Part shown: one piece after another, positions 16,774 to 25,452 of the stretch
How the letters are laid out: the number at the start of each line of letters is the position of its first letter
Numbering within the stretch: the stretch's first letter is position 1
Notes under the pieces: model-generated
What the model saw: only the letters and a program-made list of their open reading frames with translations
Databases searched by the model: none
What the model was told of the DNA's origin: nothing
NCBI RefSeq assembly: GCF_014284195.1
Contig: NZ_JACOGC010000001.1
Coordinates: 620,001-684,000, forward strand
Direction: 5' to 3'
Length of the DNA: 64,000 bases
Source of the DNA: Cognatundibacterium griseum
GTDB lineage: Bacteria > Pseudomonadota > Gammaproteobacteria > Burkholderiales > Burkholderiaceae_D
Made by a program: the position numbers and the translations under genes

Positions 16774-17337
16774 ATGTTACACGCCATCATTCACCATCTT
16801 CCACCAGTCGATCATGCCAGTGTCAATGACAATCAAAAAGAAATTCTGGATGTCGCACTATGCAGGTGGGACTTTTCTCCAATATATACGCCAACATGAC
16901 CAATGCACCAGGTGTGTTGAGTACATATTTGCATGGTTATGCTTTTTCGCAATGAATCTAGTCTGTTGTCTGCTTAGCAGAAAGTCGTATTTCTTGTCAT
17001 CAGCCAATATAACGGCTGCAATTACTGCGCTGCTGCCCACAGTATGATTGTCGACATGATGTCGAATGTGCCAAAGGATGTGCTGGAGGCGATTCGTAGT
17101 CATCAACCGATTTCGGATACAAAACTGGCTGCTCTAGCAGCCATGGCAATAGAGATGGTTGCCAAGCATGGCCAGCCGTCTCCTGCGATTGTCAAAACTT
17201 TTCTGGAAAACGGATACCAGGAGCGCGACCCGTTATATATCGTATTGGCTGCAGCGGTGAAAGTGCTGAGTAATTACAGTAATCAGGCGTTTGGTACTCA
17301 GGTTGACGATAAATTTAGCGCCTACAAGGTAGATTGA
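16774..17337 (+). pseudogene. Carboxymuconolactone decarboxylase/AhpD-like gene, frameshifted
   Basis: Starts with AAGGAG and an ATG at 16774. The coding signal changes frame near 16860, and again between about 16945 and 16950. It has a TAG at 16975-16977 where relatives have Glu before Gln-Lys-Val-Val-Phe-Leu. The C-terminal part (from about 16978) is well preserved and includes the AhpD-like catalytic motif Cys-Asn-Tyr-Cys-Ala-Ala-Ala-His at 17017-17040, then continues open to 17337. Intact members are small peroxidase-like proteins of about 180 residues. With two frame changes and a nonsense codon the full protein cannot be made; a C-terminal fragment from the ATG at 17044 is possible. Confidence 0.78.
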
Positions 17338-17592
17338 TCGAATTGACAAATAATGGTGCCGGTCTGCTGTTTGCTCCGGGGAGGCGTGCACCTGCAGCCT
17401 TTCTCCGATACCGTCAGAACAATCTGACGATATTTGATTTAAGTCTATGAAAGAGACATTAGCTGCCGGGGGTAATTTAATCAATGGATATGGTCAGTCA
17501 ATCTGCCTTCATAGCGCTGTAACTGGAGTAACAATCGGCTTGATCGCGGCAGTACATAAGTTGATTAACTAGGTGTGATTCATCTCTTTAAG

Positions 17593-17769
17593 CTATCTTC
17601 TTCTGGTAACAGGGTAGCCAAATCCAGTCAATATGATACCTGCCAGCATCAACCCAAGATGTAAGGGTTCGACTCGACCGATAATCAGGCAAGACACTAG
17701 GCTCCCCGCAAGAATTGAAGTTCCGATTCGGGAAAGTGTGTCGAAGATAAACCGCAGCGCATTAGTCAT
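17593..17769 (-). CDS. Small membrane protein, function unknown
   Basis: A 58-residue protein with two hydrophobic segments (about residues 15-31 and 38-54) and a basic C-terminus Thr-Arg-Arg-Arg. The ATG at 17769 has GAGGAG eight bases upstream. No family recognised. It is the only minus-strand gene in the arsenosugar region and is divergent from arsS. Confidence 0.5.
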   Translation of the reverse strand: MTNALRFIFDTLSRIGTSILAGSLVSCLIIGRVEPLHLGLMLAGIILTGFGYPVTRRR

Positions 17770-17964
17770 GTTTACTCCTCGTCATGTTTGTGATGTATTT
17801 GTCTTTTTGTCCTGTTCAATTCTTACAGTCGCAAGTGTTGTTTGTAGCTTTACATATGCTTGCCACAGAAAAAGCGATGCGTGGTGTAATAATCTGCGGG
17901 TCGTTTCCGACAGTAGATGCAATACATGGCCATTTGGCCGTCATTGCAACTATCAAGGACTGTT

Positions 17965-18939
17965 ATGCATGCGACACTGCCATTACTGCGAATAACTGAA
18001 TTTCCGCAATTGAAGCGCCAGCAACTGACAACTCTGCAAGTCAATTTAGGCTATCGCTGCAATATGACGTGCGTACATTGTCATGTAAATGCCGGGCCGA
18101 ATCGGACCGAAATGATGGATCACGTAACCATGTCGCTGATTCCACCGGTGCTGACTGCGCGGAAAATCACGACATTGGACTTGACCGGTGGTGCCCCCGA
18201 ATTACATCAGGGGTTCAGGCAGCTGGTACGAAAGGCAAACACCTTGGGGGTGAAGGTCATTGATCGTTGTAATCTGACTATTCTGTTTGAGCAGGGACAA
18301 GATGATCTGGCCGAATTTTTGGCTCAGCAGCGGGTCGAGATTGTCGCATCGCTGCCATGTTATTCCCTTGCAAACGTGGACAAACAACGTGGCGACGGTG
18401 TGTTCAGTAAAAGCATCGCAGCACTGCAAAAACTCAATACTTTGGGTTATGGCCGGGAAGATTCTGGACTGGTGCTTAATCTGGTCTACAACCCGCAAGG
18501 TGCGGCACTGCCACCAGATCAAGTCAGGCTGGAGATCGACTATAAACGCGAGCTGTTTAAACATTTCGGTATTGTGTTCAACCAGCTTTTTGCTATCGTG
18601 AATATGCCGATTCAGCGCTTTGGCTCGACCCTGATTTCTAAGGGTAAGTTCAATGACTACATGCGCTTGTTAAAAGAAAATTTTGCTGCAGCTAATCTCG
18701 ACCATGTCATGTGCCGCAATCTTATCAGCGTGGATTGGCAAGGATATCTTTACGATTGCGATTTCAACCAGCAATTGGGCTTGCGCTTGCCATCCGGACC
18801 AAATCTACAATTGCGCGAGGGACCTCCGCACTTGCGCCATTTGTTGCGTGAGGATACTGAGGGATACACGATTCGCGTGGCCGACCATTGCTACGGTTGT
18901 ACTGCCGGACAGGGTAGCAGTTGCGGCGGTGCTCTATGA
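17965..18939 (+). CDS. arsS: Arsenosugar biosynthesis radical SAM protein ArsS
   Basis: A 324-residue radical S-adenosylmethionine enzyme. The cluster motif Cys-Asn-Met-Thr-Cys-Val-His-Cys (Cys-x3-Cys-x2-Cys) is near residues 32-39, followed by the Leu-Asp-Leu-Thr-Gly-Gly-Ala-Pro-Glu SAM-binding strand. The C-terminus has the family-typical Cys-Tyr-Gly-Cys-Thr-Ala-Gly-x-Gly-Ser-Ser-Cys-Gly-Gly. ArsS is thought to join the 5'-deoxyadenosyl group to dimethylarsenite, the committed step to arsenosugars. The ATG at 17965 is used because AAGGAC precedes it and the protein then begins like relatives. Its stop overlaps the next start (ATGA). ArsM, encoded 5.4 kb downstream, would supply the methylated arsenic. 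Confidence 0.93.
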   Translation: MHATLPLLRITEFPQLKRQQLTTLQVNLGYRCNMTCVHCHVNAGPNRTEMMDHVTMSLIPPVLTARKITTLDLTGGAPELHQGFRQLVRKANTLGVKVIDRCNLTILFEQGQDDLAEFLAQQRVEIVASLPCYSLANVDKQRGDGVFSKSIAALQKLNTLGYGREDSGLVLNLVYNPQGAALPPDQVRLEIDYKRELFKHFGIVFNQLFAIVNMPIQRFGSTLISKGKFNDYMRLLKENFAAANLDHVMCRNLISVDWQGYLYDCDFNQQLGLRLPSGPNLQLREGPPHLRHLLREDTEGYTIRVADHCYGCTAGQGSSCGGAL

Positions 18940-21086
18940 AAAAAGTCATCATTCTGACTTTTATTGCACTGATTATTTTCACCTATGTTGCGCTGGATTT
19001 AGATAATCATTTGACGCTCGACGGACTCAAGGTCGGTCTAGGACAATTCGAGACATGGCGTGCAACTTCACCGCTTTTGGTTGGATTAGCATTCTTCGCA
19101 AGCTACATCCTTGTCACGGCGCTTTCGTTGCCCGGTGCGGTCATCATGACGCTGGCGGCAGGTGCACTATTCGGCCTGTTCGGCGGTACATTGATTGTGT
19201 CGTTCGCTTCAACGATAGGTGGGACACTGGCATTTCTGACTTCACGCTATCTGCTACGTGATTTAATTCAACAACGATTCGGCGACCGGCTCAAAGCCAT
19301 CAACGACGGTGTGATCCGCGATGGTGCACTTTATTTATTCACGCTGCGCCTGGTGCCTGTCTTTCCCTTTTTTCTGGTGAATTTTTTGATGGGGCTGACG
19401 CCGATCAGTACTCGTATTTACTACGTGGTCAGTCAGCTTGGGATGATGGCCGGCACGCTGGTATACGTTAATGCAGGTACGCAATTGGCAAAGTTGAAGA
19501 GCTTGTCGGGTATTCTGTCACCCGGCTTGTTGCTGTCTTTTGGATTGCTCGGAATATTCCCATTGCTTGCAAAGCAAATTATGTATTTTATGCAGCGCCG
19601 CCGTGTGTATGCCAAATGGCGGCGTCCTCGACAGTTTGATCGCAATCTGGTGGTGATCGGTGCCGGCGCTGCCGGACTGGTTACTTCCTATATTGCTGCC
19701 GCTGTGAAAGCAAAAGTGACACTGATCGAGGCGCATAAAATGGGTGGTGATTGCTTAAATTATGGCTGTGTACCGAGTAAGGCAATCATCAAGTCGGCGC
19801 GCATTGTGCATCAAATGCGGCATGGTGAGAATTATGGCTTGGATAATACAATACTGACATTCAGCTTTCGCAAGGTTATGTCACGAGTGCATGAAGTTAT
19901 CCGCACTGTGGAGCCGCACGACAGTGTGGAACGCTACAGCAAGCTTGGTGTCGAAGTATTTCAGGGGTACGCACGGATACGCGATCCCTGGACTGTTGAG
20001 GTTATGCATGATAGCGGCAGTATCAAGTTATTGACCACACGCAGCATAGTCATTGCTACCGGGGCGCAACCGTTCATACCACCACTACCTGGGCTGGACG
20101 ATGTGGGCTACGTCACCAGTGATACCTTGTGGGAGGAGTTTGCCAAACTGGAAGTGCCTCCGGCTCGCTTTGTTGTGCTCGGTGGCGGACCGATTGGGTG
20201 TGAACTGGCGCAGAGTTTTGCACACCTTGGTTCCCAAGTGACGCAAATTGAAAAGGGATCGCGCATCATGGCGCGCGAGGATGAGGACGTTTCCGCATTA
20301 GCGCGTGATTCTCTTGAGCGAGACGGTGTGCTTGTCCTCACTGGTCACACTGCATTGCGTTGTGAACGGGAAGGTGAGCGCAAGTTAATCGTAGTTGAAC
20401 ATGACGGTGTGGAGCAGCGCATCGAATTTGACGCATTATTATGTGCGGTCGGTCGTGTGGCACGTCTTTCCGGTTATGGCCTGGAAGACCTCGGTATTGA
20501 AACAACACGCACAGTGGTGACTAACGATTATCTCGAGACACTTTATCCGAATATCTACGCAGCCGGTGATGTGGCGGGGCCTTATCAGTTCACTCATACC
20601 GCTGCACATCAGGCATGGTATGCGGCTGTCAACGCCCTGTTCGGGAATGTTAAAAAATTCAAGGTGGATTATTCGGTCGTGCCATGGGCGACATTCATTG
20701 AACCGGAAGTAGCCCGTGTAGGACTCAATGAACAGGATGCCAGAAAAAAAGGTATTGCCTACGAAGTCACAAAATTTGGCATTGATGATCTCGACCGTGC
20801 TATTGCTGACGGCAATGCGCATGGTTTCGTCAAGGTATTGACTGTTCCGGGCAAGGACAAGATTCTGGGGGTGACCATTATGGGTGAACACGCAGGTGAT
20901 TTACTGGCGGAGTTTGTGCTCGCGATGAAGCATGGTCTTGGTCTAAACAAAGTGTTGGGTACGATTCACACCTATCCAACCATGGCAGAAGCGAACAAAT
21001 ATGTTGCTGGCGAATGGAAGCGTGCCCATGCACCACAGCGCTTACTGGCTCTGTTAGAACGTTATCACTCGTGGATGAGGGGATAA
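18936..21086 (+). CDS. TVP38/TMEM64 membrane domain fused to mercuric-reductase-like FAD oxidoreductase
   Basis: A 716-residue fusion. Residues 1-225 are a TVP38/TMEM64 (SNARE-associated) integral membrane domain with about six helices and the Phe-x2-Arg-Leu-x-Pro-x-Phe-Pro-Phe signature near 140. From about 235 on comes a class I pyridine nucleotide-disulfide oxidoreductase: Val-Ile-Gly-Ala-Gly-Ala-Ala-Gly-Leu, the redox-active Cys-Leu-Asn-Tyr-Gly-Cys-Val-Pro-Ser-Lys, Gly-Gly-Gly-Pro-Ile-Gly-Cys-Glu, and Gly-Asp-Val-Ala-Gly. It lacks the C-terminal Cys-Cys of MerA, so mercury is not the expected substrate. The start overlaps the arsS stop. It is presumably a membrane-tethered reductase for an arsenical or thiol substrate; the reaction is unproven. 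Confidence 0.88.
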   Translation: MKKVIILTFIALIIFTYVALDLDNHLTLDGLKVGLGQFETWRATSPLLVGLAFFASYILVTALSLPGAVIMTLAAGALFGLFGGTLIVSFASTIGGTLAFLTSRYLLRDLIQQRFGDRLKAINDGVIRDGALYLFTLRLVPVFPFFLVNFLMGLTPISTRIYYVVSQLGMMAGTLVYVNAGTQLAKLKSLSGILSPGLLLSFGLLGIFPLLAKQIMYFMQRRRVYAKWRRPRQFDRNLVVIGAGAAGLVTSYIAAAVKAKVTLIEAHKMGGDCLNYGCVPSKAIIKSARIVHQMRHGENYGLDNTILTFSFRKVMSRVHEVIRTVEPHDSVERYSKLGVEVFQGYARIRDPWTVEVMHDSGSIKLLTTRSIVIATGAQPFIPPLPGLDDVGYVTSDTLWEEFAKLEVPPARFVVLGGGPIGCELAQSFAHLGSQVTQIEKGSRIMAREDEDVSALARDSLERDGVLVLTGHTALRCEREGERKLIVVEHDGVEQRIEFDALLCAVGRVARLSGYGLEDLGIETTRTVVTNDYLETLYPNIYAAGDVAGPYQFTHTAAHQAWYAAVNALFGNVKKFKVDYSVVPWATFIEPEVARVGLNEQDARKKGIAYEVTKFGIDDLDRAIADGNAHGFVKVLTVPGKDKILGVTIMGEHAGDLLAEFVLAMKHGLGLNKVLGTIHTYPTMAEANKYVAGEWKRAHAPQRLLALLERYHSWMRG

Positions 21087-21232
21087 TGACCCGGTACTTT
21101 ATGTTTTCCCGGAGCGAGGCATTGAAACTGTCTTTCGGGATTATTAATTCATTTTTTATAGAAAAAATTGAATGTCGATTTTGTCGAGCACAGTCTGTCA
21201 TTCAATCCCGTCAGCGACCAAGGTGATAAGTG

Positions 21233-21907
21233 ATGAAGCTCTCGATCATCATACCGATTCTCAATGAAGCGCAGCAGTTACCGCTGCTTCTCGAGCAATT
21301 GTTGCCGTTGCAAAGGCATGGCTGCGAAGTCATCATCGTTGATGGCGGTAGTGTGGATGGTTCTGCTGATATCGCTAAATACGCCGGTTTCACAGTGATA
21401 CGATCTTCGCGAGGCCGTGCCAGTCAAATGAATGCTGGTGTGGAGTACGCTACCGGCACGGTGTTCTTGTTTTTGCATGCTGATACCCAATTGCCAGATG
21501 GTGTGGGAGTGCTGGTTGAGCAGGCACTTGCAGAAGGTAATCATTCTTGGGGACGCTTTGACGTCTGCATCTCAGGGCGGCCTGTTATGTTGCGGATAGT
21601 CGCGCATATGATGAATTGGCGTTCGCGCCTGACTGGAATCGCCACTGGTGACCAGGCGATATTTGTGTCGCGCGCGGCATTCGATATGGCGGGGGGCTTC
21701 CCAAATCAGCCGTTGATGGAAGATATTGAATTATCCAAAAGTTTGCGCAAGATTTCCCGTCCGGCCTGCATTGCCCGCTGTGTTACCACTTCTGGACGAC
21801 GTTGGGAGAAGTATGGCGTGTGGCGTACGATTTTTCTGATGTGGTATTTACGCTGGCGATACTGGTGCGGCGTTTCAGCCACCGAATTGGCACGGATTTA
21901 CCGATGA
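21233..21907 (+). CDS. Arsenosugar-type glycosyltransferase (GT2, TIGR04283 family)
   Basis: A 224-residue family-2 glycosyltransferase. It begins Leu-Ser-Ile-Ile-Ile-Pro-Ile-Leu-Asn-Glu, and has Val-Asp-Gly-Gly-Ser-Val-Asp-Gly-Ser, the metal-binding Leu-His-Ala-Asp-Thr and the Gly-Asp-Gln-Ala-Ile-Phe-Val acceptor motif. Members of TIGR04283 co-occur with ArsS and are proposed to add or modify the sugar of arsenosugars. The ATG at 21233 (after AAGGTGATAAG) is preferred over the GTG directly before it. It overlaps the next gene by four bases and starts 146 bases after the reductase fusion. Confidence 0.85.
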   Translation: MKLSIIIPILNEAQQLPLLLEQLLPLQRHGCEVIIVDGGSVDGSADIAKYAGFTVIRSSRGRASQMNAGVEYATGTVFLFLHADTQLPDGVGVLVEQALAEGNHSWGRFDVCISGRPVMLRIVAHMMNWRSRLTGIATGDQAIFVSRAAFDMAGGFPNQPLMEDIELSKSLRKISRPACIARCVTTSGRRWEKYGVWRTIFLMWYLRWRYWCGVSATELARIYR

Positions 21908-22527
21908 AATCGGTGCGGATTGTAATTTTTGCCAAGGCGCCACAACCGGGATTTGCCAAGACGCGCCTGATTCCTGCGCTGAGTGTCCAGGGAGCGGCTG
22001 ACCTCGCACGACGCATGTTCGTGCACACGCTGGAAACAGCGATTGCTGCCGATGTCGGCTCGGTCGAGTTGTGTGTGACCCCATCGGTAAAAGACGCAGT
22101 ATGGCAAACACTGGCGATACCAGATACGGTGCGTTGGTCGGATCAGGGGAAGGGTGATTTGGGCGAACGGATGGCACGTGCGGCGCAAGGCACTATCGAC
22201 TCAGGTGAATCGGTTGTACTGATAGGGACTGATTGCCCAGAACTCAGCGTGTATCACATACGGCATGCTGCATCTGTATTGCAACACAGTGATTCCGTAT
22301 TGTTTCCTACCTTTGATGGCGGCTATGCGTTACTTGGCCTGAACGGATTCAGCCAGTTGCTATTCACGGATATTGCTTGGAGCACGAACACGGTCGCTTT
22401 CGAAACACTGTTTCGTTTGAAGCAACTGGGCTGGACGGTACGTACCCATCGGATGTTGCACGATATCGACGAACCTGCTGATTTAAGGTGGCTACCAACA
22501 ACATGGTTGATGAAGGCCAAGCAGTAA
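21904..22527 (+). CDS. Arsenosugar-type glycosyltransferase (DUF2064, TIGR04282 family)
   Basis: A 207-residue nucleotide-diphospho-sugar transferase-like protein. It starts Val-Ile-Phe-Ala-Lys-Ala-Pro-Gln-Pro-Gly-Phe-Ala-Lys-Thr-Arg-Leu, the hallmark of DUF2064, and has Leu-Ile-Gly-Thr-Asp-Cys-Pro-Glu and Phe-Asp-Gly-Gly-Tyr-Ala-Leu-Leu-Gly-Leu in the middle. The ATG at 21904 overlaps the upstream TGA. The pair of TIGR04283 and TIGR04282 genes behind arsS is the recurrent arsenosugar arrangement. It ends the operon and is followed by a hairpin terminator. Confidence 0.86.
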   Translation: MKSVRIVIFAKAPQPGFAKTRLIPALSVQGAADLARRMFVHTLETAIAADVGSVELCVTPSVKDAVWQTLAIPDTVRWSDQGKGDLGERMARAAQGTIDSGESVVLIGTDCPELSVYHIRHAASVLQHSDSVLFPTFDGGYALLGLNGFSQLLFTDIAWSTNTVAFETLFRLKQLGWTVRTHRMLHDIDEPADLRWLPTTWLMKAKQ

Positions 22528-22583
22528 CTGGGGGCACCTCACGATTCATGTGCGTCTAATTTATTGATGAAAACCTGCTGATC

Positions 22584-22620
22584 GCCGTTTTTTAATGAAT
22601 CGTTATTAACGACGGCTTTT
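22584..22620 (+). terminator. Terminator of the arsenosugar operon
   Basis: Stem GCCGT/ACGGC (22584-22588, 22612-22616) extended inside by TTAAT/ATTAA, followed by TTTT. It sits 57 bases after the DUF2064 stop. The remaining spacer to 22879 holds no gene that I can support. Confidence 0.65.
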
Positions 22621-22879
22621 GATTATCGGGAGCAGTGTAAGAAATTGATGTGTCCTTCCGACTATTTACCACGAAGAATGTGATTAGCAGCAGCTTTGAG
22701 GTGGCCACTACCTCAGTTTGCGTCGAGCACTTCAGGATCGACGATTGGAGTTGTTAAGCTTTGGGTCCTTCGACCGGATCACAAATCTGAATGCGTTGGA
22801 AGTTGAGACGATGTGGCACGGTCTGTTAAATCCAATCAAGGCAGATTGAGTATGTAAAAATCTATGAAAGAAATACATC

Positions 22880-23260
22880 ATGCAAATTAAAAAAATCATC
22901 CTGTCAATGCTACTTATTTTCGCTGCAGCATTGGCACATGCACTCGAAATTCAGCCTTACTCGGCTGCTGCATTGGACGTTGCGCAAAAAGCCGATAAGC
23001 CAATTGCATTGCATTTCCATGCCGACTGGTGTCCGACTTGTCGTGCGCAAACGGCAGTGTTGCAGGAATTGAAGTCCGAGAAGGGATTAGAGCTAACCGT
23101 GTTGGTAGTGAACTATGACAAAGAGAAGGCACTCAAGCGTCGTTTTAAGGTCAATGCGCAATCGACCCTGATTGTATTCAGAGGGCAGAAGGAAGTGGGG
23201 AGGCTGGTGGGGGATGCCTCGACGGAAGGCATCCGTACTACACTGAAATCGGCGCTGTGA
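22880..23260 (+). CDS. Secreted thioredoxin-fold protein
   Basis: A 126-residue protein with an N-terminal signal or anchor helix ending near Ala-His-Ala at residue 21. The thioredoxin active site is Ala-Asp-Trp-Cys-Pro-Thr-Cys-Arg-Ala-Gln (Cys-x2-Cys at about residues 52-55). It lies 13 bases upstream of a CcdA-type gene, which by family would pass electrons from cytoplasmic thioredoxin across the membrane to this periplasmic partner. A role in thiol repair under arsenic stress is a reasonable inference. Confidence 0.85.
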   Translation: MQIKKIILSMLLIFAAALAHALEIQPYSAAALDVAQKADKPIALHFHADWCPTCRAQTAVLQELKSEKGLELTVLVVNYDKEKALKRRFKVNAQSTLIVFRGQKEVGRLVGDASTEGIRTTLKSAL

Positions 23261-23273
23261 CAGGGAGGCATTG

Positions 23274-24008
23274 ATGTCGATCGCGTTATCCGTTCCGCAA
23301 CTCGGTTTAAGCTTGTTTGCTGGTAGCCTGACTACCTTATCGCCTTGTGTATTTCCACTGTTGCCATTAGTGCTTGGTGGTGCTTTGCAAGGCAATCGTT
23401 TTTCGCCCGTCGCCATGGGGTTGGGTATGGTCGTTTCGTTTTCTGGTATCGGTATGTTACTGGGTTCGCTGGGCCCTGTGCTGGGTATCGATGCTGACAG
23501 GGTGCGTACCGGCGGCGCGGTGATGCTTATTGTGTTCGCGCTTGTCATGTTGATTCCGATGCTGGGTACGCGTTTCACACAATGGATGCTTCCCATTGCC
23601 AATACAGCCAGTGCTGCCTCCACAAAACTGGATGGCGGCTCTCTGACTGGAGCCTTGTTGCTCGGAGCCGTATTGGGCCTGGTATGGAGTCCGTGCTCTG
23701 GTCCCTTGCTGGGTTCCGCATTGACATTGGTAGCCAGCGAAGGTGGCATGCTGCGCGGCGGTGTTGTTCTTGGCATATTCGGTCTCGGTGCCGCCGTGCC
23801 ACTGGTGGCGGTTGCTTACACTTCCCGCAGCGGCTTTGTGCGCGTGCGTGATTGGGTACTCGCGCGAATTGAGTCTGTACGCTATGGCTTCGCGTTACTG
23901 CTCGGTGTAATGGGGATTGCTATCCTGATCGGTGCTGATAAATGGCTTGAAGCTCGGATTTTGAATTGGTTACCAGATGCATGGATTAATCTGACCGTAG
24001 GCATCTGA
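23274..24008 (+). CDS. CcdA/DsbD-type thiol-disulfide transmembrane transporter
   Basis: A 244-residue membrane protein with six or so helices. Conserved cysteines of the electron path appear in Leu-Ser-Pro-Cys-Val-Phe-Pro-Leu near residue 24 and Trp-Ser-Pro-Cys-Ser-Gly-Pro near residue 143, both with the flanking prolines of CcdA. The ATG at 23274 with AGGGAGG six bases upstream is the start. It forms a two-gene unit with the thioredoxin ahead of it. A second, unrelated thioredoxin-CcdA pair lies at 27.7-28.7 kb. Confidence 0.87.
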   Translation: MSIALSVPQLGLSLFAGSLTTLSPCVFPLLPLVLGGALQGNRFSPVAMGLGMVVSFSGIGMLLGSLGPVLGIDADRVRTGGAVMLIVFALVMLIPMLGTRFTQWMLPIANTASAASTKLDGGSLTGALLLGAVLGLVWSPCSGPLLGSALTLVASEGGMLRGGVVLGIFGLGAAVPLVAVAYTSRSGFVRVRDWVLARIESVRYGFALLLGVMGIAILIGADKWLEARILNWLPDAWINLTVGI

Positions 24009-24394
24009 CTTCATTGGATGATACATGGTGATTACACAAAAAAAATTGAGCTTAGGTACAAATTGGAAAATATGTACGATTACGCCACTCATCCGGATTG
24101 ATACGAAGCCCGCAAATTACAACGGGCTGACGGCAAGTTAAACGCAACATCATCCCTTAATCTGTTTTGGGCCGGAGTTAACAGAGCATGTTGGGAAGCC
24201 GCTTGTTCAAAAGATAAAACAGTTAAATTTTTGTCGAGCTTGAGTAGAGGTATCGATCAGCAAATCATTTGATAGCCGAATGATGAGCGCACGACAGATC
24301 GTTGATCGCAACGCGAAATTTATTCTGTGAGTGTAATGAATACAGTGATGGCAACGACTGATTCATAACTCCATTTTAAAAATCGGGATCTATC
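24009..24394. other. Intergenic stretch with a 66-codon frame broken by one TGA
   Basis: Nearly 390 bases between the CcdA gene and arsM. No annotated-type gene fits. One frame, from the ATG at 24072 to the TGA at 24270, has a protein-like composition (rich in Lys, Arg, Ala, Asp, Trp) but is interrupted after nine codons by TGA at 24099-24101. I do not recognise the product. It may be another decayed small gene of this region or chance. Confidence 0.3.
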
Positions 24395-25432
24395 ATGCAT
24401 GATATCGTTCAAGACTATTACGGTCGGCAATTGCAACATACCGGCGATCTTAAGACCAGTGCCTGTTGCGACATCAGTGAAATTCCTGCTTGGCTGAAAC
24501 CCTTGCTTGCACGCATCCATCCGGAGGTACTCTCGCGTTATTACGGTTGCGGTCTGGTTTGTCCACCACTATTGGAGGGATGCCGCGTACTTGATCTCGG
24601 TTGCGGCTCGGGGCGCGATGTCTACGCGCTAGCGCAGTTGGTGGGGCCAACTGGTGAGGTGGTCGGTGTCGACATGACCGACGAACAACTTGCTGTCGCG
24701 GAGAGGCACAAGGCGTTTCATGCCGATGCATTCGGTTTTTCCAATGTCCGTTTTTTGCATGGCTATATTGAACGTCTGGATGAACTCGGATTGGAGCCGG
24801 GCAGCTTTGACGTAATCGTATCTAACTGCGTGGTCAACCTGTCACCCGATAAAGATGCTGTGCTGCGCGGCGTACAACGCTTGCTCAAGGATGGCGGAGA
24901 ATTTTATTTTTCTGACGTGTATGCCGACAGGCGTGTGCCGGATGCGGTACGTAATGACCCCGTGTTATACGGTGAATGCTTGGGCGGTGCATTGTATTGG
25001 AACGATTTTTTACGCTTGGCGCATCGTCAGGGTTTTATCGACCCACGTCTGTTAGAAGATCGACCGCTGGCAATTACTGATCCGGAACTGGTACCGCGTG
25101 TCGGGAATGTTCGCTTTTTTTCGGCTACCTATCGGTTGTTCAAACTGAGTACGCTTGAAACTGCCTGTGAAGACTATGGTCAGGCGGTTATTTATCGAGG
25201 CAGTATTCCTGCACATCCTGATCGCTTTCCACTCGACAAGCATCATGACATCCAATCCGGGAAGGTGTTTTCAGTATGCGGCAATACCTGGCGCATGTTG
25301 CAGGATACGCGCTTCGCTCCACATTTCGATTTCATCGGTGATTTCAATCGTCATTTCGGTATTTTTGAAGGCTGCGGCAGCGGTCTACCTTTTGATAATG
25401 AAAACAACATCACAAGCAGCGCCTGCTGCTGA
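24395..25432 (+). CDS. arsM: Arsenite S-adenosylmethionine methyltransferase ArsM
   Basis: A 345-residue class I methyltransferase. The SAM motif Val-Leu-Asp-Leu-Gly-Cys-Gly-Ser-Gly-Arg-Asp is near residue 65-75, followed by Val-Asp-Met-Thr, and Val-Ser-Asn-Cys-Val-Val-Asn-Leu near 145 holds one of the conserved arsenic-binding cysteines. Others are Cys-Cys in the N-terminal Ser-Ala-Cys-Cys motif and the Glu-Cys around 195. The protein ends in Ser-Ala-Cys-Cys. ArsM methylates trivalent arsenic stepwise to mono-, di- and trimethyl forms, giving both volatilisation and the substrate for ArsS. The PiT transporter gene follows after 20 bases. Confidence 0.93.
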   Translation: MHDIVQDYYGRQLQHTGDLKTSACCDISEIPAWLKPLLARIHPEVLSRYYGCGLVCPPLLEGCRVLDLGCGSGRDVYALAQLVGPTGEVVGVDMTDEQLAVAERHKAFHADAFGFSNVRFLHGYIERLDELGLEPGSFDVIVSNCVVNLSPDKDAVLRGVQRLLKDGGEFYFSDVYADRRVPDAVRNDPVLYGECLGGALYWNDFLRLAHRQGFIDPRLLEDRPLAITDPELVPRVGNVRFFSATYRLFKLSTLETACEDYGQAVIYRGSIPAHPDRFPLDKHHDIQSGKVFSVCGNTWRMLQDTRFAPHFDFIGDFNRHFGIFEGCGSGLPFDNENNITSSACC

Positions 25433-25452
25433 ATAGAACAAGGAGAACAAAG

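Noticed and set aside
23093..23776. 227-codon minus-strand frame opposite the thioredoxin-CcdA pair
   Set aside because: Antisense of membrane-protein codons gives a Pro/Ser/Thr-rich frame without function; real genes on the plus strand overlap it fully.
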